Shown piece after piece: positions 15,013 through 25,100 of a DNA stretch of 33,056 nucleotides. The DNA comes from Polychytrium aggregatum (Eukaryota > Chytridiomycota > Chytridiomycetes > Polychytriales): contig NW_026516484.1 of NCBI RefSeq assembly GCF_025602895.1, positions 1-33,056 on the forward strand, written 5' to 3'. Position numbers and translations under genes: made by a program. Each line of letters starts with the position of its first letter. Position 1 is the first letter of the stretch. The notes beneath the pieces are model-generated. The model did no database searches, was not told the DNA's origin, and was given only the letters and a program-made list of their open reading frames with translations.

Positions 15013-18000
15013 TGACGTTGACCATTGGTTCCCACACCGAGTCGATTTCTTTTCTTGTGACTCGACTCTCCACCACTCCCATCACTCTTGGTCTTCCCTG
15101 GATGCGCTTGCATAATCCAGTTGTCAATTGGAAGTCCCTCTCCCTTTCGTTCTCCGATCCCTCTTGCCTTGCTGATGGACACATCCTCGCGGATGTCTCT
15201 GCTTCCTCCTTGGACACTTCGTCCCCTTCCGGCTATTCGCCTCCCCCTTCGGGCACTTCGCCTTTGACTCCTCCCTCCGGTCCTTCCCTTACACCGGTTC
15301 CCTCCTTTGGCACTTCGCCTTCCCTTTCTTCCCGCCTTGACTCTGCTTCGCTTTCTGAAGAGCCAACGGCTTTATCTTCGCCCGACATTGAGCTCGTTAA
15401 TGCGGCGAGTCTTCTCCGTCTTGCACGGGAAGACAAGCTCGACATTTTCGCTGCCCAAATGGATATCCGTCCTCCTTCGCCGGAGACGTATCCTACGGTG
15501 TCGATAAGGTCCGTGCTCACGACGAAGGTGTATGCCGAGTCTGGCACCCCTGTTGACTCTCGAGGTGTCCCGCTCAAATACAATGAGTTTGGCGACGTTT
15601 TCAGCCTCAAGTCTGACCCTCCTTCTTCCTTGCCTCCTCACCGTCCGTATGACTTGTCTATTGAGTTTGTACGGACCGAGGATGGAAAGGAACCTCGTTT
15701 GCCAAAGCCGGGGAAAGTCTATCCTTTGTCCCCGGCCGAGGAATCTGCTCTTTCGGAGTATCTGACCAACGCCCTCGCACGTGGTTGGATCTCCAAATCC
15801 TCTTCTCCCGTTGGTGCTCCCTGCTTCTTCGTGAAGAAGCCCAATGGTGGTCTTCGCCTTTGCGTCGACTACCGGGGCCTCAATGCCATCACGAAGAAGA
15901 ACCGCTACCCTCTTCCCCTCTTCCAGGATCTTCTGGATAAACTTTCTTCTGCCCGCGTCTTCTCACACCTTGACCTTCCTGATGCTTACCACTTGGTTCG
16001 TGTCAAGAAGGGCGATGAGTGGAAGACTGCTTTTGTTTGCAAATCTGGCTCTTACGAGTACAATGTTATCCCCTTTGGTCTTTCGAATGCCCCCGCTGCT
16101 TTTCAGTTTTTTATGAACGACATCTTCTCGGACCTCCTTGGTGTCTGTGTTGTCATTTATCTTGACGACATCCTGATCTTCTCAAAAGATCCCCTGGAGC
16201 ATGAGGAGCATGTTAAGCTTGTTCTTTCTCGCCTTCGTGAACACTCTCTTAAGGTCAATCCGGCCAAGTGTTCTTTTGACCTTTCTGAAGTTGACTTTCT
16301 CGGCATGATCATTTCTGCCGATGGCATCAAAATGGACCCTGCCAAGGTCGAGGCCGTTTCCCTTTGGCCTGTTCCCTCTTCTGCTCGCGATATCCAAGTC
16401 TTTATTGGTTTCGCAAACTTTTACCGCCGCTTCGTCAAGGACTTTTCCGCACTTGCTCGTCCTTTGACTTCCCTCACTACCAAATCCTCCACCTTCTCTT
16501 GGTCTCCCGAGGCCCAAGAGGCTTTTGATTCTCTTAAACTTTCCTTCACTTCCGCACCTATTCTTCGATACTTTGATTTCTCTAAACCCGCTGTCATCGA
16601 GCCCGATGCTTCTGACTTTGCTTTGGGTGCCGTCCTTTCTCAGTTTGACCCTGACGGCGCTCTTCACCCCGTTGCTTTTCACTCTCGGCAATTCCGTCCC
16701 GCCGAGGTGAATTATGACACTCACGACAAAGAGCTCCTCGCCATTGTCGATTCCTTTACCGCCTGGCGTCATTACTTGATGGCTGCCGACCCTGATATTC
16801 CCACTCTTGTTTTCTCTGATCATCAGAACCTTACCCGGTTCACTGCCGCTTCTCAACTTTCTCGCCGCCAGTTCCGGTGGGCCCAATTCCTTTCTGACTT
16901 TGCTTTTCGCATTTACCACCGCCCTGGTCGTCTCAACACCAAAGCCGATGCTCTCAGTCGCCGTTCTGACTTTGAGATAAAGCCTGGTGACTCCCTCCAC
17001 TCCACCAACTTCCTTCAGCTGTTCGAGTCTATTTCTCTCGACAGCATCACTGTTATCGGCTCGAATCCCGACTTTCTTTCCGAGATTCGAGCTGCCACCC
17101 TTTCTTGTTCCCTCCTTTCTGACTTTAACGCCAAACGTCTTGATGGCGATTACTCCTTCCGTGACGGTCTCCTTTACTTTAAAGACCTGATCGTTGTCCC
17201 TTCCCCCGAGCTCCAGCTCAAAGTGTTTGAGCAACGTCACTGCTCCGCTGCCGCTGGTCACTTTGGTCTTGCCAAGACCGTTGAGCTCGTCTCCCGGGAC
17301 TTTCACTGGCCCCGGCTTCGTAAGTCTGTGCGTCGCTTCATTGCTAATTGTGAAGCGTGCCAGCGAGCCAAGCCGTCCCGTCACTCCCCTTATGGTTTAC
17401 TTCATCCTCTCCCCGTTCCTTCCGAACGTTGGTGGGACCTGTCGATGGACTTCATCACGGATCTCCCACCTTCGAACGGTTTTGACTCGATCTTCGTGGT
17501 TAAGGACCGCCTGTCCAAACAAGCACACTTTGTGCCCACCACGAAGACGGTTACAGGCGAGCAAACCGCCGAACTCTTCCTCTCCCACATCTTCCGCTTG
17601 CATGGTTGTCCCCGGTCTATTGTTTCGGACCGAGGAACTCAGTTTACTTCGGCCTTCTGGAGGCGCTTCAATGAGCTTCTGAAGACGAAGATTTCCCTTT
17701 CTTCTGCCTTCCACCCCGAGACCGACGGTTCGACCGAGGTTCTCAACCAGGTCATCGAGCAGTATTTGCGTATCCATTGCAATTACCTGCAAGACGACTG
17801 GACCCTTCACCTTCCCCTTGCCGAGTTCACTTACAACAACTCGGAAAACACCTCCACTGGCATGACTCCCTTCTTTGCAGTCCATGGCCATCACCCCATT
17901 TTCGATCCCTCTATCATTCGTGATCCCTCTGTTGTGCCCTCTGCCGAAGAACGTGTCGACCGACTTCAGACCGTTCTCGAGGATCTCAAGGCCAACCTCC

Positions 18001-18515
18001 GGGTTGCCCAAGAGTCCTACACTGTGCAGGCCAACAAATCCCGTCTCCCCACTCCCGACATCTCCGTTGGCGACCTCGTTTTTCTGGATCGTCGCCACAT
18101 TCGCACCCTTCGTCCCTCCAACAAGCTTGACCAGAAAAAGCTTGGCCCCTTTAAAGTTCTTCGCCGCATCAACCCCGTTGCCTTTGAGCTTAAACTCCCT
18201 TCCACACTTAAAGTTCACCCCGTTTTCCATGTATCCCTCCTTGAACCCCGAACGAAGGACATTGTTCCCGAGTTCACCCAACCAGAACCACCTCCCATTC
18301 TTGTTAACTCCCAGGAAGAGTTTGAGGTCGAGACTGTTCTCGATTCTCGGCTCTTCCGTGGTCGCTTACAGTACTTGGTTCAGTGGAAGGGCTATTCCGA
18401 GACTGACCGGTCTTGGGAGCCCGCTGCCAATGTTTCCCACGCCACTGATCTTGTTGCTGACTTCCACCTTCGCTATCCCTCAAAGCCGAAGGCGACGTCC
18501 GGAGTTCGTCGCTAA
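15013..18515 (+). CDS. Pol of Ty3 copy A, second part: rest of protease, RT, RNase H, integrase, chromodomain
   Basis: It resumes the copy A pol frame interrupted at 8600; the joined coding length from the ATG at 8411 is 1230 codons plus stop, one proline fewer than copies B and C (a 3-bp deletion in a Pro/Ser run near 15270). All catalytic motifs are present: YLDD, DHQNL, H-H-C-C, DD35E and YLVQWKGY. It keeps SEVDFLG where copy B has SEVNFLG. It has no start codon of its own in this position and follows the LTR of copy B, so it is unlikely to be expressed as it stands. Confidence 0.93.
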
Positions 18516-18527
18516 GGAAGGGGATGA

Positions 18528-19318
18528 TGTTAGGGATAGCTTCTGCTTGTTCTCCACTTTGACTGCACACTTGGCTGTTCTTTTGCCTTTCTGTTTGTTT
18601 GTGTGTAGCTTTGCAGTTCCCCTCCAATTTTCCGCCTTTTGCCTGCCATTTCCGCTCCTTCCGCACTTCCGTTTCCCCGCGCTGCTCCGCTTCCTTTGTC
18701 TTCTTCGCACGCGCCGGTTTGTTTGTGCACGCGCCTTGCTGCGATTGGTTGCAATTCGGCTGCCGGTCATGTGTCCCACCACCGGTGACTCATGACCTGC
18801 CTGACCGCCCCGATCTCTTGTTCATCTCGCATGCATTTGCCCCAACCTTATACTTGACCAATCCGCTTCTTGGACGTTGAGTCACATTGCTTCGCCTTTG
18901 CACGTTTCTCCTGCCAGGTGCTTCGCTTTTGCTTGCGCCTCCCTCGCTTTGGTTCTCTGCCTGTCTCGGTGGTCCTTCTCGGCCCTCGTTCGTGCATCGC
19001 CCCCTTCGCCCTGCTCGATCGCCCACTTTTCCCTCCCTTGGCCGCCCTTCGCTGCCAAGTCCGGACTTGTCTATAAATAGCCTGACCCCCGCGATGTGTA
19101 GTCGAACCTCAGCGTTCAAAATAGGACTAAATAAAGTGCCTTCTACTTTATTCTCTGAGTGTTCCTCACGTCTCATTTCGAGACTAGTCTTATCTTGAAC
19201 GGATCTTTGCTTCCCTCGCTCCCTCTCCGAGTCCACTTCGGACTTTACCCTTGCCTTCCCTGAGCTCACTTCGAGCTCACTTCTTCTTTTGCCGTTGAGT
19301 CCCCTTCGGACTCTAACA
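18528..19318 (+). repeat. 3' LTR of Ty3 copy A (791 bp)
   Basis: Identical by eye to 6503-7293. It is preceded by the polypurine tract (18514-18527) and followed by the CATGG duplication (19319-19323). Confidence 0.95.
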
Positions 19319-19323
19319 CATGG

Positions 19324-19807
19324 CAGGGTCAGGGTCGTACCGGCCTACGACGTCATCCATGGTCTCAAGCACCATGGACTGGCCCTGTCCCGATCCGATG
19401 CCATCAAGAACTTTATGGCAAAGTCCCTCCGCCAGGCAGCCAAGGCCAAGACCGCCCCTGTCCGCCGCTGCATCCAGATGCGCATCCCCGAGGAGTACCG
19501 CGACGAGTACGACTCGCTCCTCAAGAAGGCCCTATCCGGCAAGGAGGTCAAGCGGGCGGACATCACCGCCGTCCCCAAGGTCCCTGGTTCTGCCGCTGCC
19601 GCTGCCTCGTCGTCTGCCTCTGCCGCTGCCGCTACCGCTGCCCCTGCCGTTGTCGTTGCTGTCGCTGCTGCTGCTGCCCCCGCCGCTGGTGCCTCGTCAA
19701 AGCCCAGCAAGCCTCACCCCGCCTACAGAGTCCCGCTGTCCGTCATGGACACTGACTCTGAAGGAGAGGGCCCCCGGGCCAGCAGCAGCGCTGCACGACT
19801 CCAATGA
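19324..19807 (+). CDS. LINE ORF1 protein, second part (C-terminus)
   Basis: It continues ORF1 of LINE copy 2 in frame from 6502. It opens with a basic, helical stretch (RVRVVPAYDVIHGLKHHG) and a Lys/Arg-rich segment that could contact nucleic acid. A low-complexity run of about 40 residues, almost all Ala, Ser and Val, follows, then a short acidic tail containing MDTDSEGEGPR. The stop TGA (19805-19807) overlaps the ORF2 start. It is not expressed as part of the whole protein while copy A sits in the gene. Confidence 0.75.
19804..19807 (+). promoter_or_regulatory. ATGA overlap of LINE ORF1 stop and ORF2 start
   Basis: The ORF2 ATG (19804-19806) shares two bases with the ORF1 TGA (19805-19807). 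Such overlaps support translation of ORF2 by termination-reinitiation, as reported for the telomere-specific LINE SART1. Confidence 0.7.
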
Positions 19808-20269
19808 ATCCACACCCCTCGCAGGGAGGCGGCAGGGCCCAGACATCCCTGACCGTCGCTTCCTTCAATGTCTGTGGCATCAACGTCAACGACGTTGAAC
19901 TCAAGAACCTCATCGACACCAACGACATCGACTTTGTCGGTGTCCAAGAAACCCTCGCCGACCTCGAACCCCGCAGCCCTCTCTGTGGCTATGCCGTCAA
20001 GGTCCCTGGTCCCCGTTGCCGCGCCGGTAGAGGCATCGCCATCCTCTACAACCCGGCCAGGATCGACCCGCACGACTTCACCAACATTGAAGTCAGCGAC
20101 AAGGGCGACGCCATGTGGGTGACATACAAACACGTCATCCACATCGGCAACTTCTACCTGTCCCCGAGCCTCAAGCTGGACGACTACCGCGAGGCCCTCC
20201 AGTCGATCCACACCAAGGCCGCCCTCCCCGACGCCCAGGTCATTGTGGTGGGTGACTTCAATGCCCACC
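19804..20269 (+). pseudogene. LINE ORF2 N-terminus: APE-type endonuclease, truncated
   Basis: ORF2 begins at the overlapping ATG. It shows apurinic-endonuclease-like (exo-endo-phosphatase family) motifs in order: SFNVCGI (the Asn of motif I), VGVQET (catalytic Glu), GRGIAILYNP, an IGNFYLSP segment and VVVGDFNAH-type GDFN (Asp and Asn of the active site). This domain nicks the target DNA to expose the primer for reverse transcription; in telomere-specific LINEs of insects it supplies the target preference. The frame is cut after GDFNAH at 20269 by the LTR of Ty3 copy C. The remaining endonuclease and the RT are not in the window. Confidence 0.88.
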
Positions 20270-21060
20270 TGTTAGGGATAGCTCCTGCTTGTTCTCCACT
20301 TTGACTGCACACTTGGCTATTCTTTTGCCTTTCTGTTTGTTTGTGTGTAGCCTTGCAGTTCCCCTCCGATTTTCCGCCTTTTGCCTGTCTTTTCCGCTCC
20401 TTCCGCACTTCCGTTTTCCCGCGCTGCTCCGCTTCCTTTGTCTTCTTCGCACGCGCCGGTTTGTTTGTGCACGCGCCTTGCTGCGATTGGTTGCAATTCG
20501 GCTGCCGGTCATGTGTCCCCCCACCGGTGACTCATGACCTGCCTGACCGCCCCGATCTCTTGTTCATCTCGCATGCATTTGCCCCAACCTTATACTTGAC
20601 CAATCCGCTTCTTGGACGTTGAGTCACATTGCTTCGCCTTTGCACGTTTCTCCTGCCAGGTGCTTCGCTTTTGCTTGCGCCTCTCTCGCTTTGGTTCTCT
20701 GCCTGTCTCGGTGGTCCTTCTCGGCCCTCGTTCGTGCATCGCCCCCTTCGCCCTGCTCGATCGCCCACTTTTCCCTCCCTTGGCCGCCCTTCGCTGCCAA
20801 GTCCGGACTTGTCTATAAATAGCCTGACCCCCGCGATGTGTAGTCGAACCTTAGCGTTCAAAATAGGACTAAATAAAGTGCCTTCTACTTTATTCTCTGA
20901 GTGTTCCTCACGTCTCATTTCGAGACAAGTCTTATCTTGAACGGATCTTTGCTTCCCTCGCTCCCTCTCCGAGTCCACTTCGGACTCTACCCTTGCTTTC
21001 CCTGAGCTCACTTCGAGCTCACTTCTTCTTTTGCCGTTGAGTCCCCTTTGGACTCTAACA
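20270..21060 (+). repeat. 5' LTR of Ty3 copy C (791 bp)
   Basis: TATA at 20814-20821, self-primer segment at 20853-20864, poly(A) hairpin and four U5 hairpins are conserved. The second U5 hairpin gains a G-C outer pair in place of the G-T of copies A and B. Confidence 0.95.
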
Positions 21061-21062
21061 TC

Positions 21063-21074
21063 ATTTTGAACGCT
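21063..21074 (+). other. Primer-binding site of copy C (self-complementary type)
   Basis: ATTTTGAACGCT lies two bases inside the LTR and is fully complementary to 20853-20864. Confidence 0.75.
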
Positions 21075-21131
21075 CCCTCTTGGCTTCCCGGCCTTTCTTC
21101 TTCTTTCGCCTCTCTTTCCCTCGTCGATCCG

Positions 21132-22085
21132 ATGGCTGAGCCTGCTGCACCCCCGGCAGATCTCAATGCGTACCTGGCGCGCATGGAGGAGCGTATGAAC
21201 GCCCTCATGACCCAGAACGCTGCTCTCCATCGTCAGATCCAAGATCTGCAAGCTCCCGCCGCCGCTCCCCGCCAGGTCTACCAGGTGAACAAGCCCAAGG
21301 AGTTCCTAGGTTCCCGCGACGAGACGACGGCCTTCCTCGCCCAGTGCCACCTCGTCTTCCTCGCCGATCCTGCCTTCTTTGCGCCCGAGCGCCAGAAGGT
21401 CCTTTATGCCACCTCCTTCCTCCGCGGCGAAGCTTTCAAATGGTACGAGGCCGCCTTTTATATGGCCAACCGCTTCCCGGCTTCCTTCGCGGATTTTGAA
21501 GTTGCCCTCAAGTCGACCTTCGGTGAGGACACGGCCTCCTCGCAAGATAAGGCCTTGAACGACCTCAAACGCTTGGTCCAGCTCAAGTCCTGCCAAGCCT
21601 TCGCCACCCGCTTCGTCCAGCTCGCCGCCCGCGTCCAGACTGACGAACCCACCAAGATGCACTTCTTCAAGGAGGGTTTGAAGTCTGAGGTCAAGTTCCA
21701 CCTCATCGGTCTCCGCCCCGCTCCCGCTTCCTTGCCCGAGTTGATCAAGGCAGCGGTCGAGTACGACGATGCCCTCCATCGTCTCAAGGTCTCCTCCCGT
21801 TCCCAACCTCCTCCTCCTTCTTCTCGCTCTGCTCCCCATCACCACCATTCTCCCGCGCATGTTTCTTCTTCCTCCTCTTCTGCACCCACTCCCATGGACC
21901 TTGACTCTGTCTCGGTCCGCCCTGCTAAGCTCTCCGACGTCGAGAAAAAGCGACGTCGTGAGCAGGGTCTCTGCTTGTACTGCGGGGAAAAGTCTTGTCC
22001 CGGCAGTCGCGATGTTCAGCAGTGCCCGGTTCTGGTCAAACGGAACTCGGGAAATGCTCACAGCCGAGCAGCACCTCGCAAGTAA
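21132..22085 (+). CDS. Gag of Ty3 copy C (317 aa)
   Basis: Start ATG at 21132 (MAEPAAPPADL). The domain order matches copies A and B: short coiled coil, Gag domain with FKWYEAAF, Ser/Pro/His-rich linker and the C-x2-C-x4-C-x8-C cluster. It has the same amino-acid sequence as copy B by eye, including LKVSSRSQ where copy A has LKISSRSQ. It is intact, and the stop lies in the loop of the frameshift stem. Confidence 0.93.
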   Translation: MAEPAAPPADLNAYLARMEERMNALMTQNAALHRQIQDLQAPAAAPRQVYQVNKPKEFLGSRDETTAFLAQCHLVFLADPAFFAPERQKVLYATSFLRGEAFKWYEAAFYMANRFPASFADFEVALKSTFGEDTASSQDKALNDLKRLVQLKSCQAFATRFVQLAARVQTDEPTKMHFFKEGLKSEVKFHLIGLRPAPASLPELIKAAVEYDDALHRLKVSSRSQPPPPSSRSAPHHHHSPAHVSSSSSSAPTPMDLDSVSVRPAKLSDVEKKRRREQGLCLYCGEKSCPGSRDVQQCPVLVKRNSGNAHSRAAPRK

Positions 22086-22104
22086 GCGAGGTGGTCTGTT
22101 CGGC
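22049..22104 (+). promoter_or_regulatory. -1 ribosomal frameshift signal, copy C
   Basis: GGGAAAT at 22049-22055, a 7-nt spacer, and a 17-bp stem-loop at 22063-22104 with the gag stop in the loop. Identical to copy B. Confidence 0.84.
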
Positions 22105-25100
22105 GATACGAACATCTTCCCCCTCTGACTCGTCACTATCGGACGATAAGCTTCTTCTTCCGGCCACTCTTATCGTCATGAGTCTTTCTGGCCCGGTCTC
22201 CATCTCCCTTTCTGTTTTTATTGATGATGGATGTTCCGCTCTTGCCCTCATTGATCCTGCCTTTGCCGATCTCCATAAACTCTCTCTTATCCCTCTTTCT
22301 ACTCCTTACTCCGTTTCCCTTGCTGATGGTTCTTCGGCCGGTTTCATTCGTTTCCAAACCGCGCCTTTGACTCTGACCATTGGTTCCCACACCGAGTCGA
22401 TTTCTTTTCTTGTGACTCGACTCTCCACCACTCCCATCACTCTTGGTCTTCCCTGGATGCGCTTGCATAATCCAGTTGTTAATTGGAAGTCCCTCTCCCT
22501 TTCATTCTCCGATCCCTCTTGCCTTGCTGATGGACACATCCTCGCGGATGTCTCTGCTTCTTCCTTGGACACTCCGTCCGCTTCCGGCTCCTCGCCTCCC
22601 CCTTCGGGCACTTCGCCTTTGACTCCTCCTCCCTCCGGTCCTTCCCTTACACCGGTTCCCTCCTTTGGCACTTCGCCTTCCCTTTCTTCCCGCCTTGACT
22701 CTGCTTCGCTTTCTGAAGAGCCAACGGCTTTATCTTCACCCGACATTGAGCTCGTTAATGCGGCGAGTCTTCTCCGTCTTGCACGGGAAGACAAGCTCGA
22801 CATTTTCGCTGCCCAAATGGATATCCGTCCTCCTTCGCCGGAGACGTATCCTACGGTGTCGATAAGGTCCGTGCTCACGACGAAGGTGTATGCCGAGTCT
22901 GGCACCCCTGTTGACTCTCGAGGCGTCCCACTCAAATACAATGAGTTTGGCGACGTTTTCAGCCTCAAGTCTGACCCTCCTTCTTCCTTGCCTCCTCATC
23001 GTCCGTATGACTTGTCCATTGAGTTTGTACGGACCGAGGATGGAAAGGAACCTCGTTTGCCAAAGCCGGGGAAAGTCTATCCTTTGTCCCCGGCCGAGGA
23101 ATCTGCTCTTTCGGAGTATCTGACCAACGCCCTCGCACGTGGTTGGATCTCCAAATCCTCTTCTCCCGTTGGTGCTCCCTGCTTCTTCGTGAAGAAGCCC
23201 AATGGTGGTCTTCGCCTTTGCGTCGACTACCGAGGCCTCAATGCCATCACGAAGAAGAACCGTTACCCACTTCCCCTCTTCCAGGATCTTCTGGATAAAC
23301 TTTCTTCTGCCCGCGTCTTCTCACACCTCGACCTTCCTGATGCTTACCACTTGGTTCGTGTCAAGAAGGGCGATGAGTGGAAGACTGCTTTTGTTTGCAA
23401 ATCTGGCTCATTTGAGTACAATGTTATCCCCTTTGGTCTTTCGAATGCCCCCGCTGCTTTTCAGTTTTTTATGAACGACATCTTCTCGGACCTCCTTGGT
23501 GTCTGTGTTGTCATTTATCTTGACGACATCCTGATCTTCTCAAAAGATCCCCAGGAGCATGAGGAGCATGTTAAGCTTGTTCTCTCTCGCCTTCGTGAAC
23601 ACTCCCTTAAGGTCAATCCGGCCAAGTGTTCTTTTGACCTTTCTGAAGTTGACTTTCTCGGCATGATCATTTCTGCCGATGGCATCAAAATGGACCCTGC
23701 CAAGGTCGAGGCCGTTTCCCTTTGGCCTGTTCCCTCTTCTGCTCGCGATATCCAAGTCTTTATTGGTTTCGCAAACTTTTACCGCCGCTTCGTCAAGGAC
23801 TTTTCCGCACTTGCTCGTCCTTTGACTTCCCTCACTACCAAATCCTCCACCTTCTCTTGGTCTCCCGAGGCCCAAGAGGCTTTTGATTCTCTTAAACTTT
23901 CCTTCACTTCCGCACCTATTCTTCGATACTTTGATTTCTCTAAACCCGCTGTCATCGAGCCCGATGCTTCTGACTTTGCTTTGGGTGCCGTCCTTTCTCA
24001 GTTTGACCCTGACGGCGCTCTTCACCCCGTTGCTTTTCACTCTCGGCAATTCCGTCCCGCCGAGGTGAATTATGACACTCACGACAAAGAGCTCCTCGCC
24101 ATTGTCGATTCCTTTACCGCCTGGCGTCATTACTTGATGGCTGCCGACCCTGATATTCCCACTCTTGTTTTCTCTGATCATCAGAACCTTACCCGGTTCA
24201 CTGCCGCTTCTCAACTTTCTCGCCGCCAGTTCCGGTGGGCCCAATTCCTTTCTGACTTTGCTTTTCGCATTTACCACCGCCCTGGTCGTCTCAACACCAA
24301 AGCCGATGCTCTCAGTCGCCGTTCTGACTTTGAGATAAAGCCTGGTGACTCCCTCCACTCCACCAACTTCCTTCAGCTGTTCGAGTCTATTTCTCTCGAC
24401 AGCATCACTGTTATCGGCTCGAATCCCGACTTTCTTTCCGAGATTCGAGCTGCCACCCTTTCTTGTTCCCTCCTTTCTGACTTTAACGCCAAACGTCTTG
24501 ATGGCGATTACTCCTTCCGTGACGGTCTCCTTTACTTTAAAGACCTGATCGTTGTCCCTTCCCCCGAGCTCCAGCTCAAAGTGTTTGAGCAACGTCACTG
24601 CTCCGCTGCCGCTGGTCACTTTGGTCTTGCCAAGACCGTTGAGCTCGTCTCCCGGGACTTTCACTGGCCCCGGCTTCGTAAGTCTGTGCGTCGCTTCATT
24701 GCTAATTGTGAAGCGTGCCAGCGAGCCAAGCCGTCCCGTCACTCCCCTTATGGTTTACTTCATCCTCTCCCCGTTCCTTCCGAACGTTGGTGGGACCTGT
24801 CGATGGACTTCATCACGGATCTCCCACCTTCGAACGGTTTTGACTCGATCTTCGTGGTTAAGGACCGCCTGTCCAAACAAGCACACTTTGTGCCCACCAC
24901 GAAGACGGTTACAGGCGAGCAAACCGCCGAACTCTTCCTCTCCCACATCTTCCGCTTGCATGGTTGTCCCCGGTCTATTGTTTCGGACCGAGGAACTCAG
25001 TTTACTTCGGCCTTCTGGAGGCGCTTCAATGAGCTTCTGAAGACGAAGATTTCCCTTTCTTCTGCCTTCCACCCCGAGACCGACGGTTCGACCGAGGTTC

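Larger units (their letters stand above)
6503..19318 (+). mobile_element. Ty3/Gypsy chromovirus copy A (6404 bp own sequence), containing copy B
   Basis: Copy A has LTRs 6503-7293 and 18528-19318 (791 bp each, TGTTAG...CTAACA tips, identical by eye). Its internal sequence is 7294-8600 and 15013-18527, and the duplication is CATGG. Its pol is interrupted by copy B of the same family (8601-15007, duplication TCCTG). Discounting copy B leaves gag and pol open throughout, so copy A was probably functional until that insertion. Its LTRs carry a set of variants (for example TTCTGC after the tip, and CCAATTTT) not shared with copies B and C, so it belongs to a separate subfamily. Confidence 0.95.
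4548..20269 (+). mobile_element. Telomere-associated LINE (copy 2), 5' portion, split by Ty3 elements
   Basis: This is an apparently complete 5' end abutting telomere repeat. It comprises a 153-bp 5' UTR, ORF1 in two pieces (4701-6502, 19324-19807) and the start of ORF2 with an APE-type endonuclease (19804-20269). Ty3 copy A interrupts ORF1 at 6503. Ty3 copy C cuts ORF2 at 20270, and nothing of the LINE is found beyond copy C, so its RT and 3' end are missing from this window. Its orientation is the same as LINE copy 1 (5' end toward the chromosome tip), making a head-to-tail array. Confidence 0.85.

Noticed and set aside
4548-20269. Treating LINE copies 1 and 2 as certainly one family or as halves of one element
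   Set aside because: They are separated by telomere repeat and retain non-overlapping parts, so identity cannot be tested within this window.
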